64,000 nucleotides of DNA from Liolophura sinensis (lineage: Eukaryota; Mollusca; Polyplacophora; Chitonida; Chitonidae). This document shows positions 1 to 12,900 of this stretch, piece after piece; the stretch's first letter is position 1; each line of letters opens with the position of its first letter. The notes beneath the pieces were generated by a model. It was not told the DNA's origin. It ran no database searches and was given only the letters and a program-made list of their open reading frames with translations. The position numbers and the translations under genes are program-made. The DNA is taken from positions 8,549,608 to 8,613,607 of the forward strand of contig NC_088299.1 of assembly GCF_032854445.1 (NCBI RefSeq). The letters are read 5' to 3'.

Positions 1-340
1 GTTATTCCGTAAAATCTGGTAGAATATATTTACCAAACAATTCGTGGATCTTCTGTTCGGTGTAACTTCATAACGGATTGCCCAAACTCTCTGTGGATCT
101 TCCGTGAAATCAAGCAGCGGGTTCCTCAAGCAAAGTATGGATGCACTGGTAATTCCAACACCTGAAGTACCAGTAACTTATATGCGTATTTTACGAGCAT
201 AATTTGCGTGTCTACTATTTCGTCGAATCAAATAACAGGTCCCGAAAACAATTTGGTAAAAGATTCTGAAAACAGTTATTTGTGGATGTGCATGATATTC
301 CGTGAAATCAAAACAGATTCTTCAAATAATCTGTAGACTG

Positions 341-471
341 GCCTGTATTTATCAAGCAACTTAAGATTTAAGTCATAAATTGCAAATCCTTAAAAAGCCA
401 AACTCAGAACAGAAAAAAAAATTAAATTGTGGTTAATATATTGTTCTGCAGTGAAGAATCAGTGTTCAAAT
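341..471 (-). repeat. MITE-like element, family 1, truncated
   Basis: Matches the minus strand of 12681-12901 from its end (GCCTGTATTTATCA) through ATTTAAGTCATAAATTGCAA and on to ATATTGTTCTGCAGTG. The distal half is missing. Confidence 0.6.
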
Positions 472-1411
472 ATTAAACTTTCACTTTTTTATTTGTAGTT
501 GTATTTGAATTTAAGCAGTTCATAATGTAGCGGATAACATTTCCTGAACTCGGGCTGTTATCCAGTATGACTTGTACATAAGATTCGAAATTCTTATACG
601 AAATGAAAGCTCTCAAACAACAGATTTTCAGTGAATAAGATGATGAATATTTATTATGACGAGGGAGGAACCAGCAGTTGACATAAGTACCAAACAGTTG
701 AGTGTCATTTCGGACAGAGTCCCAGCTAAGTGTCATATGGGCCAGAAAGTCCCATGAGACTCTTGTATCAAATTATGGTGCCAAAGTTCAGTTGATATAT
801 TCTGGTATATAGTCTCTGTGGTCCACTCTTGATATCTCAGATAATTTCTACTTGCATGATACTAGAACTGGAACTCCAATATTAGGCTTTGCTTTGCAGC
901 CAAAATGTAAATGCCAATGTCTGAAAAGTCCATATTTTTATCCATATTGCTTAAAAAGTATAACCAATTTCCACACAAGGGTATTAAATGATAAATTCCT
1001 TTTCAAACTGTGGTGGGAAAATCCTGGTCCGATTTCTAAAAGCCTGTAAGTGCGGGTTCTATAGCCACCCTAATTACGATAAATGTACAAAAATGGCGGC
1101 AACACAAACTTCTGCTTTCGAGGTTGAACAGAGGACAATAAATGTCATATTTTCTGTGTGAATCAAGAACGAAAATAGAAGGTAAAGATTTTCCAGATAA
1201 GAAAAGACATAGAATTTCGTAATTTCTACATTATCATCACTACATTGCTGAAAATTACTTATAATTATCCCAAATATGTAGAAACGCGGAAACGCTTAAA
1301 TCCTACTTCCTGAAATCCCGCTACAATAAATACGGACCCTGGTGTAGCAGGATATAATAAAACCACTGCTCGGTAATTCCACAATGCTAATTCGTTCCCT
1401 ATGTAAACTTA

Positions 1412-1879
1412 AATTTATTTGTTTATTTGTCTGATCGGTGTTTTACGCCGTAATCAAGAATATTTCACTTATGCGACGGCGGTCGACATTATGGTGGGAG
1501 GAAATCTGGCAGAGCACGGGGGAAACCCACAGTCATCTGCAGGTTGCCACACCTTCCCACGTACGGCCGGAGAGGAAGCCAGCATGAGCTGGAATACACA
1601 GCGACCACGTGGATGAAAGGCTCCTGGGTCATAGTGGCTACGTTTTGGCCCAGTCGATCAACAGGCTCTTTTGATAATAACCATAATACAAGAAGATTCA
1701 TACTAGTTCTAAGTAAACAGCAAGGAAAATAGGCTAAATTTTAAAAAATGTATTTTTCTTTTTTAACTTCGCTTTTGTATGTTTTCCGTTGTACCACTTC
1801 CCCAATGGTCCCAACTTAATTTCTCCGCTCTCACTGCGCCGCGCTGGCGTGCTATAACCACGTCGGCCACGGAGGTCCC
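1412..1879 (-). repeat. tRNA-derived SINE, family A, interrupted
   Basis: Tail, core and box B region occupy 1412-1663. The rest of the tRNA-like head (ending in CCACGGAGG) appears at 1833-1879 in the same orientation, so about 170 bp of foreign DNA separates the two parts. Confidence 0.75.
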
Positions 1880-1928
1880 TGAACTGAAATTGTCATGACC
1901 ATATAATTATGCGTACAGCTTGCATGCC

Positions 1929-2055
1929 GAAGGTCTGCCAACCACTTGTGGCCGTATCCCCGGTTTTCTCCCACGATACTGCTGGATGCCATCACATTAA
2001 AGTGAAATATTCTTGAGTATGGCGTAAAATAAATAAATAAATAAATAAATAAATA
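1929..2055 (+). repeat. tRNA-derived SINE, family A, fragment
   Basis: Diverged 3' half with AAGTGAAATATTCTTGAGTA and a run of AAAT tail units. Confidence 0.75.
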
Positions 2056-2337
2056 TAGAAGTGCAGCATATGCAGCAAGTCACATGCACGATCCTTACAG
2101 GCCTTTACATGTGTCAAATGATCTTGGGGAGTACGCGCAGTTTTTTAAGCTCACGTTTTTAAGCCACGAAATTAGAAAGAGAAACCTTTAAAACAAAAGA
2201 CTGATGTGCTTTTAAAATTCGAAACGCTTCAGAGAAAGGGCAAATACGGTAGTGTTGCTTTCTATACATGTTGCTAGGAAACTTCGACTATATAATGGAG
2301 CAGTTCGGGAACGGGCCATTTACTATCGATTGAATGC

Positions 2338-2470
2338 ATGAGTGAGTGAGTGCTTGGGGTTTAACGTCGAACTTAACAACTTTTTCGGTCTTATGACGAC
2401 AATCGATTGAATGAATGATGGTAGCTTAACGCCACCTCGCCAATATTTCAGCCATATCGTGGCGACCATA
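2338..2470 (-). repeat. two SINE tails back to back
   Basis: 2338-2398 is the inverted 3' end of family B (GGTTTAACGTCGAAC and GTCTTATGACGAC) next to a GAGT tail. 2399-2470 is the inverted 3' end of another family (AATGAATGATGG, CTTAACGCCACCTCGCC, AATATTTCAGCCATATCG). Confidence 0.6.
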
Positions 2471-2588
2471 CTATCGAGGAACTTAGTAACTTTTTTCTTA
2501 TGTAACGTTTGTAACCCATTCTCATGAAGAGTGTCTTCAAAACAGAGCACTTGTGATACAATGAGGACGTAAGTCTGTTTGTTTGTTT

Positions 2589-2750
2589 ATTTTTTTATTT
2601 ATTTATTTGATTGGAGTTTTACGCCGTACTCAAGAATATTTTAAGTCTATAACGGCGACCAGCATTGGACCTATTGTGCATCTGCATGAGGAAACAGGAC
2701 AGAGATCAGGTAATCCCACGAACATCCGCACGTTAATTGCCGGAAACATC
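2589..2750 (-). repeat. tRNA-derived SINE, family A, fragment
   Basis: TTTATTTATTTGATTGGAG tail followed by TTTTACGCCGTACTCAAG and a diverged core. Confidence 0.75.
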
Positions 2751-2904
2751 GTATGTTAAAAACAACTTTTCGTTTAGCATAAGATACAGGCCATTGTTAT
2801 ATATAGAAATGTATGCGTCTTTGACTCTGACTTTCGTCTTTTGTACTATGTCATTTTAATGATACTAATACATGCACTAGCAAAATAAAACAGAGTCTCT
2901 GGAA

Positions 2905-2910
2905 TTTATT
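2905..2910 (-). terminator. possible polyadenylation signal of PhyH copy A
   Basis: Read on the minus strand this is AATAAA, about 260 nt after the stop of PhyH copy A. It is embedded in an AT-rich stretch next to a C homopolymer, so the match could be chance. Confidence 0.25.
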
Positions 2911-3172
2911 TATCCCCCCCCCCCCCCACCGTCATAACAGAAAATACCAGAAAACAAACACATTTGAACAGTCAGGCGTGCATGCAAGAATTATAATAAA
3001 TGATTATCGCAAAATCATTCAACTCGCGATTCGTGCTGTCCGTTTGTAATAGGTTATTTTGAGAATGATTTTACTTCCGCTAGATCTGATGATTTGTGCA
3101 AATAAATCGCCTCCACGTGACTTTGCTTAAATCACATAAATGGAGAAGACCTTGCTTGGGTGTAGCGGGTAT

Positions 3173-6100
3173 CTATGTTTCGGCTTTTTTCTCCAAACCG
3201 GATATGACGTTTTCTGTGGAGTAAAACTTGACGTCCTCTCCATCACAGGTCAGAGGGCACGTCATGATTTCGTTGTCTGGGGCCTGGAAGACCAAACATA
3301 TATCATAACATACCTACCCTTGTTAAATTTAAACAGGCATTGAAACTACATTTGAAGTTATTAAAAATTGCTTTGAAGTTAATGGAATCGGTGACAGAAA
3401 CCGATGTCTTTATCGAGATGACGATATACATACACTATATACCTTTATCAGGGGTGAGTATTCGCCATGTGGTTGTTTACCAGGAGGGATATTAGAGGCC
3501 CTGTTGTAAGCCACAACCAGAGACCAGCGTCGATTGCGGCTTTGATTCTGTGAACTCATGTGTAAGATGTTAGAGTGGAAGAACATGGCGTCTCCAGGTT
3601 CTAGTTCCATGTAGCGTAATGGAAGCCGTTGTTTTAGTAACTCCACCCTGTCTGGATCCGCCACTATCTGATCACCTTTAACCTTTGTGTCAATGCGCCC
3701 GGCTAGATGAGATCCCTCTAATATCTGACATCGACGACAAGAGGCCCAAGTCAAGGAGAATGGTTTGAGTTAAGACAACGTTATAGTTATATCTACCAAA
3801 TATCCATTGATTATTATACGTTGGGTCAGTATTCGTAGCTACGGATTGCCATGGTAACAGTACTGTGCGGTGATGTTCAAAACTTGCAGCTATACACGAA
3901 ATAAAAAATTTCAGATATTTAAGATAAACGTCAATAGATTCATATTAGCTGGTCATTCAACTAAAAGTTCATTATCGATGACAACACTGCATCATGAATT
4001 TTAAATAAAACCTTAAGATTTTATTAATAACACTGACATTACAAGACTTAACTTAGGTTACTATTTTGTGAACTGACTTGTTCAAAGGTCGCGATCGCCC
4101 ACATCTTAAAAATAAGTATAAAATATTTTTATTTCAGGTTCTCCAAAGTTTTCCGTGGAAGAAATTTCCCAGCCCTCCAGCTCACAACTGCAACTTTTCT
4201 CAACACATCGAGTAATTAGGCGTGAAAGCAGACATTTGTACCAGGCGTCAACCTGGTTACTAACAAAGACAAGCAGTCAACAGTTTTCAGTGATGTTGGA
4301 AAGACGGAAGAAATGTCATAGGTGAATGAGTAAAATTAGTATCCAAATCGTGTACCATGGTAAAGTTTATAAAGTGCCATGCCATTTCTTATTATGACTT
4401 AACAACGTTCTTTGTACCTCCTCGGTGTCTTTCAAGCACCGGTAATAATAGCATATGTACGTCGAAGAAGATTGGGTTGGGTTTTCGAAGCTAGTGTTTT
4501 GACCTGCATGGCGAGGACGAATAAGAGATGGGAAGGCAGATGGGGTGAGCAGATGAACCACAACAACCTACATGATGGTCAAGGTGTCTCCTCGAACTTG
4601 GAAACCTCACCCTCCTAGAGAAGGTTCTGTCCAATTTTACATCAATGCAGTGATTTATAGAAAAGGTCCTGTAGCTGATGAAGCATTAATTCGTCTACAA
4701 AAAAAGACTATAATAAGCCAGGGCTTCACCGATTTCACCGAGGTGGCATTTAATTATTTTCTGTGGCAATCGTTATTCCTGTCTAAAAAGAATCCCACAC
4801 AGGCCAATCCTGGAGGGACGATCACGGCCTCCCCCAACCACACACACCTATTCTCGGTTCCGAAGCCTATGGTTACTTACGTCAGTGGCTGTTGTATATA
4901 ACAGTGCATCATTTTATGTATCGAACTTTGAATACCTGAAGACAGCCGTTGGTTTTGTCGGCTTTGTCAACGGCAACCCACAGAGTCCCCATCGTGGGAA
5001 ACAAACAGTTGTAATCGTACCAATATCTGCAAAGTAGAAAAATTATACCACATAAATGTAACCTTCACAAATCTTTAGAGGATATCGGCCATTACTCCAC
5101 ATTTAAAGAAAGGTGTTATCAAAAACACGTGATCCACTGCAAGTGTCTGTCTGATCGTTTGCGGACTAACTTTGTTAAGTATAGACCTTTCCGAACTATC
5201 AATCAAGAACGTTGCAAATAGCTCAACCGGATGTTCCACGCGTTGGTCACAATCTGTTTGTGACATCATGACAGCACAATTGTTTTCACCTGGAACGGAA
5301 TGAAAAGCAACGTTGTCACGAAAAGGGATTGTGGGACATCGGATGAGTTGGATCCATCCATTATTACACCGAATATACCTATTTTATCTGGCAAAGAATG
5401 TTACATCAAGGCACGACTTTACCTAGATACATAATAAAACATTCCATTGAGGAAATATCCTTGTCTTAAAACGTTGTCAGCGCGCTCTAAAATTTGCAAT
5501 GGACCACGTTTATCATTCAGCAAGTTTAACCGACTGAAATAAAAATCTAATTTGTGTTCGAAATGCGGATCTATAGACCGAATAAGCAAACACGGATCAC
5601 ATCTTCAGCATGGATAATATGAGGTAGTTTCTCTTATAATTCAAATTACATGCACTATAATTCTTCGATGTGGCCATCAACTTCTGCTGACATTATTTAA
5701 CATTTGGACATCATGAATTTTGGGCAGATTTATGGACATATGCCGTATCGGATACAGACACTGTGTTCCGATAATGCTGGCCGTCGTGTAAGTGTAAGTG
5801 TAAGTTCTAGAGTACAGCGTAAAGCACCAATGAAATAAATAACTGTGCTCCTTCCTGATATAGTTCGTATATCAGCGTTTAGGTATAGTGTTTCCTCTCC
5901 AATGTCCAACGCAGGGGCACAGATTGTTATATAGTGTCCAAATGAAGAACACAGTGTTTTTATTACAGATCAGGCATTCCCCCAAGCAGCCATACGGGTG
6001 ATCTTTTAATAAATATTACTTCGGTTAACTAGGATTACCCATAATCCTGATGCCAAAGGAAAGCGCCCCCTGTTTTTGGATCCTTCATGATCAGTTTGGA

Positions 6101-8396
6101 ATGGTAGTGGTACACCTCACCTTCAAGAAGCTGTGAATAAAACCGGTTCAAAAATTTGAAAAAATTGAGTTTGTTTGTTAAATGTGTTTAGCTGAAAAGG
6201 AAGGTGTTTGGAATATGGTTACCGTTCATGTGGGTCAGTTGTTTTTTTGTTTTTTTTTTTTGTTTTTTTTTTTCTTTCTTGTTTTAGTTTTTACTGTGAT
6301 CGTTTCCCATGGGTTCCACCGGTTTAATCTATCTATTATGGACTCCCATATTGCAAAGATCAAGGTTGCGAGGTGAGCGTTCCTCTTGAAACTGAGGTAT
6401 AGTTTTTTCAGACAATATAAATTTGCCCTTTCTCATTTTCAAGCAGAATCAACAGAGCAAATTCCTTTATATACATAAATGGACATGAACAAATTTATTT
6501 GTCGGACTGTTTTATACAGAAGGAAATTATTTGGCTTCATGTTTTCTGCCAGAATGCATACGGAAGGTAAGTATGTGATCAATCCGTCTAGAGCAGGAAT
6601 TATTTCCGCTTGATCCAACTAATCTAAACGATTTTTTCCCGAATAGCCTACTTTCATACTCTTTACAGCGCATGCGACGCTCTCTACCTTCGCTTTGCAT
6701 AACTGCCACCACTAGGCAAGCTTGACCTTTGGAGCGTGTGAGACGCACGTACTGGCTTGTTTAGGCTTAGCCTCATCACATGAGTCCTCCCGCAGAACTA
6801 TTTAATCCGCATATATCAATAAAATTGTTTTTGGTTTTGTTTAGAACCATGTTGTACATAATCTAGACAAAGAGAATGCAAGTGTACAAAGTATTGTTAG
6901 AGACAAGAGTTGAGACGCTTTGTTTGTATTTTCTGACATCACTTCCTGTCTCATCATCGTGACCCCAGTGACCTTGGCGTTGTTCAAGATTTCTATACAA
7001 AATTTACTAGTGGTGGCAGTGATGTAAAGTGGCGTTGTTCAAGATTTCTATACAAAACTTACTAGTGGTGGCAGTGATGTAAAGTGAAAGGTAAAGAGCG
7101 ACACAAATGCTGTAAGCAGTATGACCTACCTTTTCGACTTTTGACACTACTTTCTCCGCGCGGACGATTGTTCCCGTGATGCTCTTCGGCACAGTTGTCC
7201 AGAGAGAGACCCGGATCCTCTTCCCCATGGCGTCTCCTCGACTATGCTCGTTTTCCTGCAACGTCTGATCCTTTTCCATGGATTCACGCAGTCGATTTAC
7301 TTCTTCTTTCGTTAGGAGACCTCTGGAGAAAGAAAATCTTTTAAAATTTAAATGTTATATACAAATATTATAATGTTACCTCCAACATTTTGCTTGTGGT
7401 TGAGGATGGAAAGCATTTATTGTTCCAGTCCAACGCTGTTGTTATGAATTTAACGCACAAACGACAAAATTACTAGAACGTTGCACAACTTAACACTATC
7501 ATAGGCAAAATAAACACTTGTAAGTGTGCTATTTCGCATTATAAATGTTACAAATCTTGTAATCTACATCATTATGTTACCACCTACAAACGGTCACTAC
7601 CCACCCTCAGACATATTTTACGGCATTTAACATGTTGTATCGTTTCAACACTTAACATAGCTTATACTCCATTATTTCATATGCTAATTTGTCTTAGCTT
7701 TATTGTTCAGTTCAGCTCTAAAATGGCCTGTGAGGCTTCCAGTGTTTCACTAAAGGTTCATCCTTCAACTTCATGACAGTATATAAATGTTTATAATCCG
7801 TGAAATGGTTTTCTTTTTAAATCTCTTCAACATTTCCTTTCACACAACAACAGTGGTAATATATCAATTCTCAGACAAAAATTGCATGTATAAATCTTCA
7901 CCAACGCAAAAACTTCATATATAGCTACAATACTTTTCTAGCAATTATTTGTATTTATTTATTTATTTATTTATTTGATTGTATGGTATTTTTCTTATGG
8001 TAAGTTTTATGGCTAGATGAAGTTGTCGCTGCTCATGGCGTGTTGTTGACAAAAAATGGCCGTTTGCACAATCTAACGTTCGTTGAAGATCTCCTGCCTC
8101 CTACCCATATGGTGTGAACACCTGAAGGGACGTCACCCGTCCATACTCATGTTCGTCAGTTACTTGCCACCATATAAGTGGAAAAAACTTGAGGTGACAT
8201 TTAGCAACAATGAATAAAGGACATTGGGTTTCCCCCGGGCTTTGCTCAGTTTCTTCCCACCATAATGCTGGCCGTCGTCCTATATGTGAAATAGTCTTGA
8301 GTATGGCCTAAAACACCAATCAAATAAATGAATAAACAAATCTTACCTGAAGACGACATATCCTTTCTCCTTAAATTGTTTCAAATCCTCCGACAT
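3173..8396 (-). CDS. PhyH-family Fe(II)/2-oxoglutarate dioxygenase, copy A (6 exons)
   Basis: Coding exons on the minus strand, in gene order: 8347-8396, 7130-7322, 6039-6130, 4936-5026, 3443-3724 and 3173-3283 (TAG stop at 3173-3175). All junctions are GT-AG and the phases join without a break to 272 codons. The product starts [16 protein letters not shown]. It carries the iron-binding pair in FLWHQDYG (H108 and D110), the distal histidine in FHSNILH (H197), and the following RRW (R207/R208) that in this family contacts 2-oxoglutarate. Such enzymes hydroxylate small molecules using iron, oxygen and 2-oxoglutarate; similar invertebrate proteins are commonly labelled phytanoyl-CoA dioxygenase-like or L-proline trans-4-hydroxylase-like, but the substrate is not deducible here. 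No signal peptide or membrane segment is seen. Every exon has the same length as in the plus-strand copy at 9954-17941, and exon 5 is about two thirds identical by eye. The last 36 residues have diverged most. Family assignment is firm; substrate unknown. Confidence 0.93.
5769..5842 (+). repeat. tRNA-derived SINE, family A, 3' end fragment
   Basis: In intron 3 of PhyH copy A. Contains ATAATGCTGGCCGTCGTG, a local GTAAGT triplication and CACCAATGAAATAAATAA. Confidence 0.7.
6976..7085. repeat. 55-bp tandem duplication in PhyH copy A intron 2
   Basis: The unit beginning GGCGTTGTTCAAGATTTCTA is present twice (6976-7030 and 7031-7085) with a single base difference, so the duplication is recent. 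Confidence 0.92.
8221..8338 (+). repeat. tRNA-derived SINE, family A, 5' truncated
   Basis: Ends less than 10 bp from exon 1 of PhyH copy A (8347), within its first intron. Retains GGGTTTCCCCCGGGCTTTGC and the AATCAAATAAATG tail. Confidence 0.8.
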
Positions 8397-9953
8397 TTTG
8401 GAAGCAGATGTTCTGTTCAAGCGGTATGCTCGTGAACTATAATATGTAAAATATATTCAAAACATATCATATATACCTATAGCCTAATTATAGTTTCATT
8501 GTTTTTATATGTATATTGTGCGAACACTGTTATGTTCTATGACATGTACTGATCCGTTAAAGAATAAGAGAGAAATGTGCACACGAGATAAATGATCAAT
8601 ATCGAAATGCATAATTAAGTCACGAAAGATTCGCACGAAAGATTCATGAAGTGGCACTCTCAAAGTCTTCAGTATTAAAGACTCGTGGTTTTGTTATCAG
8701 TAAGTTATGCACATGAGATTATCATGCATTTTTCTTCATCATTTGTCTTATGCACACGACATGAATTTAAAAAGACATGCGCAGTGCTTTTATAATTATG
8801 TTTATTATATGTGTTGTTTTTTAATTTGTGTTTTGCCATATTGACTATTACGTCTCTGTACTTGTAGCTTCCTTATGTATGAATTATAACGTCAGAAAGA
8901 CGGAAAGACTTGCGTTGGATTTTCCAGTCGGATGCTTTTCATGTATTAGCAAATTGTCATAATGGTAGTTGTGGCCTTGGTTTGACCTTGCCATTCAAAA
9001 CAAGTCCAGTACATTGCTGTATTTATGTTAACTCTTTGCAGCCAGCTATAACTGGATTAGCGTCCTCGGCCGCATTGGTCAAGGTCTTGTGAGACCATGC
9101 TTCTTTTTGCGCATCTGCAGCTGTCCACTCCATTCGCATTCTTCTCCTGAAACATAGTTGGAAGAGGCGCAAGACCTTCTGGAAGGTTTTCTTCAATTCC
9201 CGAACGAGCTAATCGAGTCAGCCTCCGTTCGTCTTATTCCTGTATAAGATCAGCCGGGCAATTGCCTTTTAAAACTATATGCAAAGGGAATACCAAAAGC
9301 AATTATGAACAAATACGTAAAGCCTTTCACTGAAGCAGCCATGGTATGTGTTCAGTAGAAAATAACTCACCTGTGTTTGCGCTCTCGTGCACTGTGAGCT
9401 GTGAGCCACAGTCAATGCTCCGTCGCTTTAATAAACAAATTTTGAGATGTTTTTGTCCACAGGGTGCGGTAATGTCACTGTGTCTCAGAAATACCTTGAG
9501 ACAGTTACATATGCTTATCTGTATTATGTTTATTGCTCACGATAAAGGCCGCTGTTCGCACAAGGAGAGCACATTACATTGTGTGCGCACACATATACAC
9601 AGGTAGTAGATATCCTAAATGTTATAGTTTGTGATTTTCGAAAATAAATATCATATAAGTATTTATTAAATTTCACGTTAAAAGAAAATGAATTTTTTAT
9701 AAGTTAATAATTGTTCTTTGGTGTCACAACAGTTAATTCTTGATATAGACGTACTAGCAAAGTTGAATTGTGTACGTTCCAATAATTAGGGAAATTTGGC
9801 ATGATGTTCTCTTATAAATGCTCTAGTTTATCTTTAATCCAGTACACTGATCATGCGCCCTGGAATTTGGTAGTTCTCAGCCGGGTTTCCAGACTTCATT
9901 TTTGTCCAGGCCTTCTTTTAATACCACACCGACACGCTGTGAGCACATTTACA
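8397..9953. promoter_or_regulatory. shared upstream region of the two PhyH genes
   Basis: These 1.56 kb separate the two divergent start codons. No further coding sequence or complete SINE was seen in it. Because the genes are a head-to-head pair it should contain both 5' UTRs and promoters, and may act as one bidirectional promoter; that is inferred from position only. No clear TATA box or binding site could be assigned. Confidence 0.45.
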
Positions 9954-12900
9954 ATGTCGGACAGGCTGAAAGCTTTCAAGGAGAAAGGCTATGTGATTCT
10001 CAGGTAAGTCAAATATACACTCTAAACCTCAGTCTGTTAAATTGACAGAATGCAATATGTTTAATAAGTAATGGCAGAATGGATTATATGCTAGTGCGAC
10101 AACCTTGCTATGTATATAGAACCGACTTCGGCTTGCTGTTCCAACAGACTATTTATCTTGGTATAACGGGACATCGTGTTGTCCATGTCATGATGATATA
10201 TGTTACAGAAGCATAATCATAGCTTAGTTTTGGCCTCTCACCAATGCGGTCGCTATGAGTTCAAGTCCGGCTCATACTGGCTTCCCCTCCGGTCGTACGT
10301 TGGAAGATCTGTTAACAACCTGCGGATGGTCGTGGGTTTCCCTTGAGCTTTGCCCGGTTTCCTCCCACCATAATGCTGGCTACCGTCGTATAAGTGAAAT
10401 ATTCTTGAGTACGGCGTAAAACAACAATCAAATAAAGTGGTGTTTTGTGTCTAGTTTTGTGAGTGTATACAGGACAGGAGAAAAGCTTGAACATACCACG
10501 ATGTAATTAAGGGTCGCAGGTAAACTCAATGGACATGCTGGTGGCATCTCCGGTCGTACGTGGGATAGTCTACCCGCAACCTGCGAATGGTTGTGGGTTT
10601 CCCCCGGGGTCTGCCCGGTTTCTTCCCAGTATAATGCTGGCCGGCGTCGTAAAAGTCAAATATTCTTGAGTACGGCGTAACACACCAATCAAATAAATAA
10701 ATAAATAAATGCAGTAAGGTATTCGTTATTTATATACACATTATTGACTGAATAAATATAAATGATGAATTAAGAGATTTTTTGCCATCATCTTTTGCCA
10801 TTACTGAGCAGGAATTTTGTTCTATGAAATAATTTACTGAAAAATTCGTATTGGTTATAATTGCCCTGTATGTATGAGTTTTGCATGTATTGTAGCATAC
10901 GTTTGGTTCTTTTCACACGTCACAGATCACATGGATATTCATGGACATGCCACACGCTTTTCATTTCAACTAAATTAAGCATATTTTTTCTGTCATTTAA
11001 GAACATATCCCTTAATATGTAGACTTACCTGCATCTATTCACGTATCTGACCTCTTTCAGATGTTTAGAAAATATGCCCTACTTTACAAAGTGACCGCCA
11101 GCATTAAAGACGATGGTGCTTGATACAGCCTGGTTTGAAACTGTCTTAGATTAACTCTCGCCAAGAGCCTTGCTTTGAATACTGAAATCCCGGTATTGCA
11201 AATTTGTGCGTATCGCTCAGAGTGTAATTCGTTCCGTGCAGTACTTTACAGAAAAAAGATGTAATGCTGAAAAATATCAGGGTTTTGCTAGCAATTCTCT
11301 GAGGTTAATGTCAAAGTGGAAATATCAATTGTGGAATTGCATGTCTTGTTATTCATTGGAATTCGTTCTGTGTTCTTCAAAACGCCCTTGGGCGCGGCGA
11401 AGCTTTCACTGACACCCTGCAAGTGCAAATGACTATGTATACTATATACTACAGATAGTGTGTTATTACAAAGAAATCGATATCATTTATTGAAATATCC
11501 GGCTCCGCTTAGGTACACGGAAACCTGCGGACTCTATCCATTACCGTTAATCACCAAGCAAGCAGATGATTTCTATGTATATCCCTATAGTACAGTATGT
11601 GCATGGCATGGTTTCAGCTGAGCTTAGAAATGGGAAGTCTTACGATCGATTTGCAGCTCTCGCTGTATATAGGCAGGAACAAAATGGCATTCTCGGAGAG
11701 GGCATTTTCTGGATTTCCCATTTTTCCAGTATTCTCAGTTCCTTGGTGACATATAGCAAGCTCTTGCCTGGCATGAATTTGCTGAAGGCCATTTACCTTC
11801 CACCAATGTTACACATGTGTCACATGTAGGAGAGTTTACACGTAACTCGCCATATGTTAGTGGTTCTCCTCCAAGGCACTCCTCCAAGCATACCCCTGCG
11901 TGGCATCTATGGTATAAGTGAAACGACCTTGAGCATGGAAACGACAGCAACGTAAAAAGCAACTGTGTGAAATTAGCTTTACTTGTAATTCTTACATATT
12001 CCTTATCTGCTTCGAGAGCGGTAGATCCAGGATCAATTCTGGGTCGAGTCACACATAAGACCTTAAAAAGAGGAAGTTGTAACTTCCTTGCTTGGCGTTC
12101 AGCATGAAGGGGATAGTGCTACGATTTGTTGACCCGTATCAGTATAATGGCTCGGACGGGCTGGCTTACTTGCCTTCGGTAAGGCGTCTCAGTGAAGCAG
12201 CACCGGATAAAAGGGCGGTGGAAATCCGCCCTGCAACACGGAGGCACATTACATGCACTCTAAGGATTCCTTCATCGTCATATGACTGAAAAATAGTTAA
12301 GTACGACGTTAAACACCTAGCACTTGCTCAGTCACTTATACATTCCTGATGGAACTAACAGACACGGATAGAGAGACAGGTTAAAGATTTTTGGCATTCC
12401 ATTCAAAACAAGACAACAGCACGGATAAGAGCGCTTTTAGCACAATTACTACAGAATACAATTTCATTTATAAACATAAAGCATTTCTTTTTGCAACACC
12501 CAAGTAAGCTAGAAATATGGATTTAGGTCAAATATCAAGGAGAAAAAGATTGCAACTAAAAATACTAAACAGAAAAACAACGAAATATGACAAAGTAAAA
12601 GTTTTTAAATAGTTACCGGTAGCACCAATCTAATAGCATGACTATGGTTGTTTTGCAGAATAGTCCTATGCAACTGGGAACTGGGGCCATATTTATCAAA
12701 CGTCCTAAGACTTAAGTCAAAAAGTCAAAAAAAGTCAAAAAGTTTTGTTCTGGGGAGCTTAAATTTGTACACTGATTCTGCACTGCAGAACAATATGTAT
12801 CATCCGCAATTTGAGTTATTTCTTGTTTTGACTTTGGCGTTTTTTAAGGACTTGCAATTTATGACTTAAATTTTGAGTTACCTGATAAATACAGGCCCTG

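Noticed and set aside
8397-9953. Short open frames between the two PhyH genes
   Set aside because: None shows a domain or matches the neighbouring exons; region treated as shared upstream DNA.
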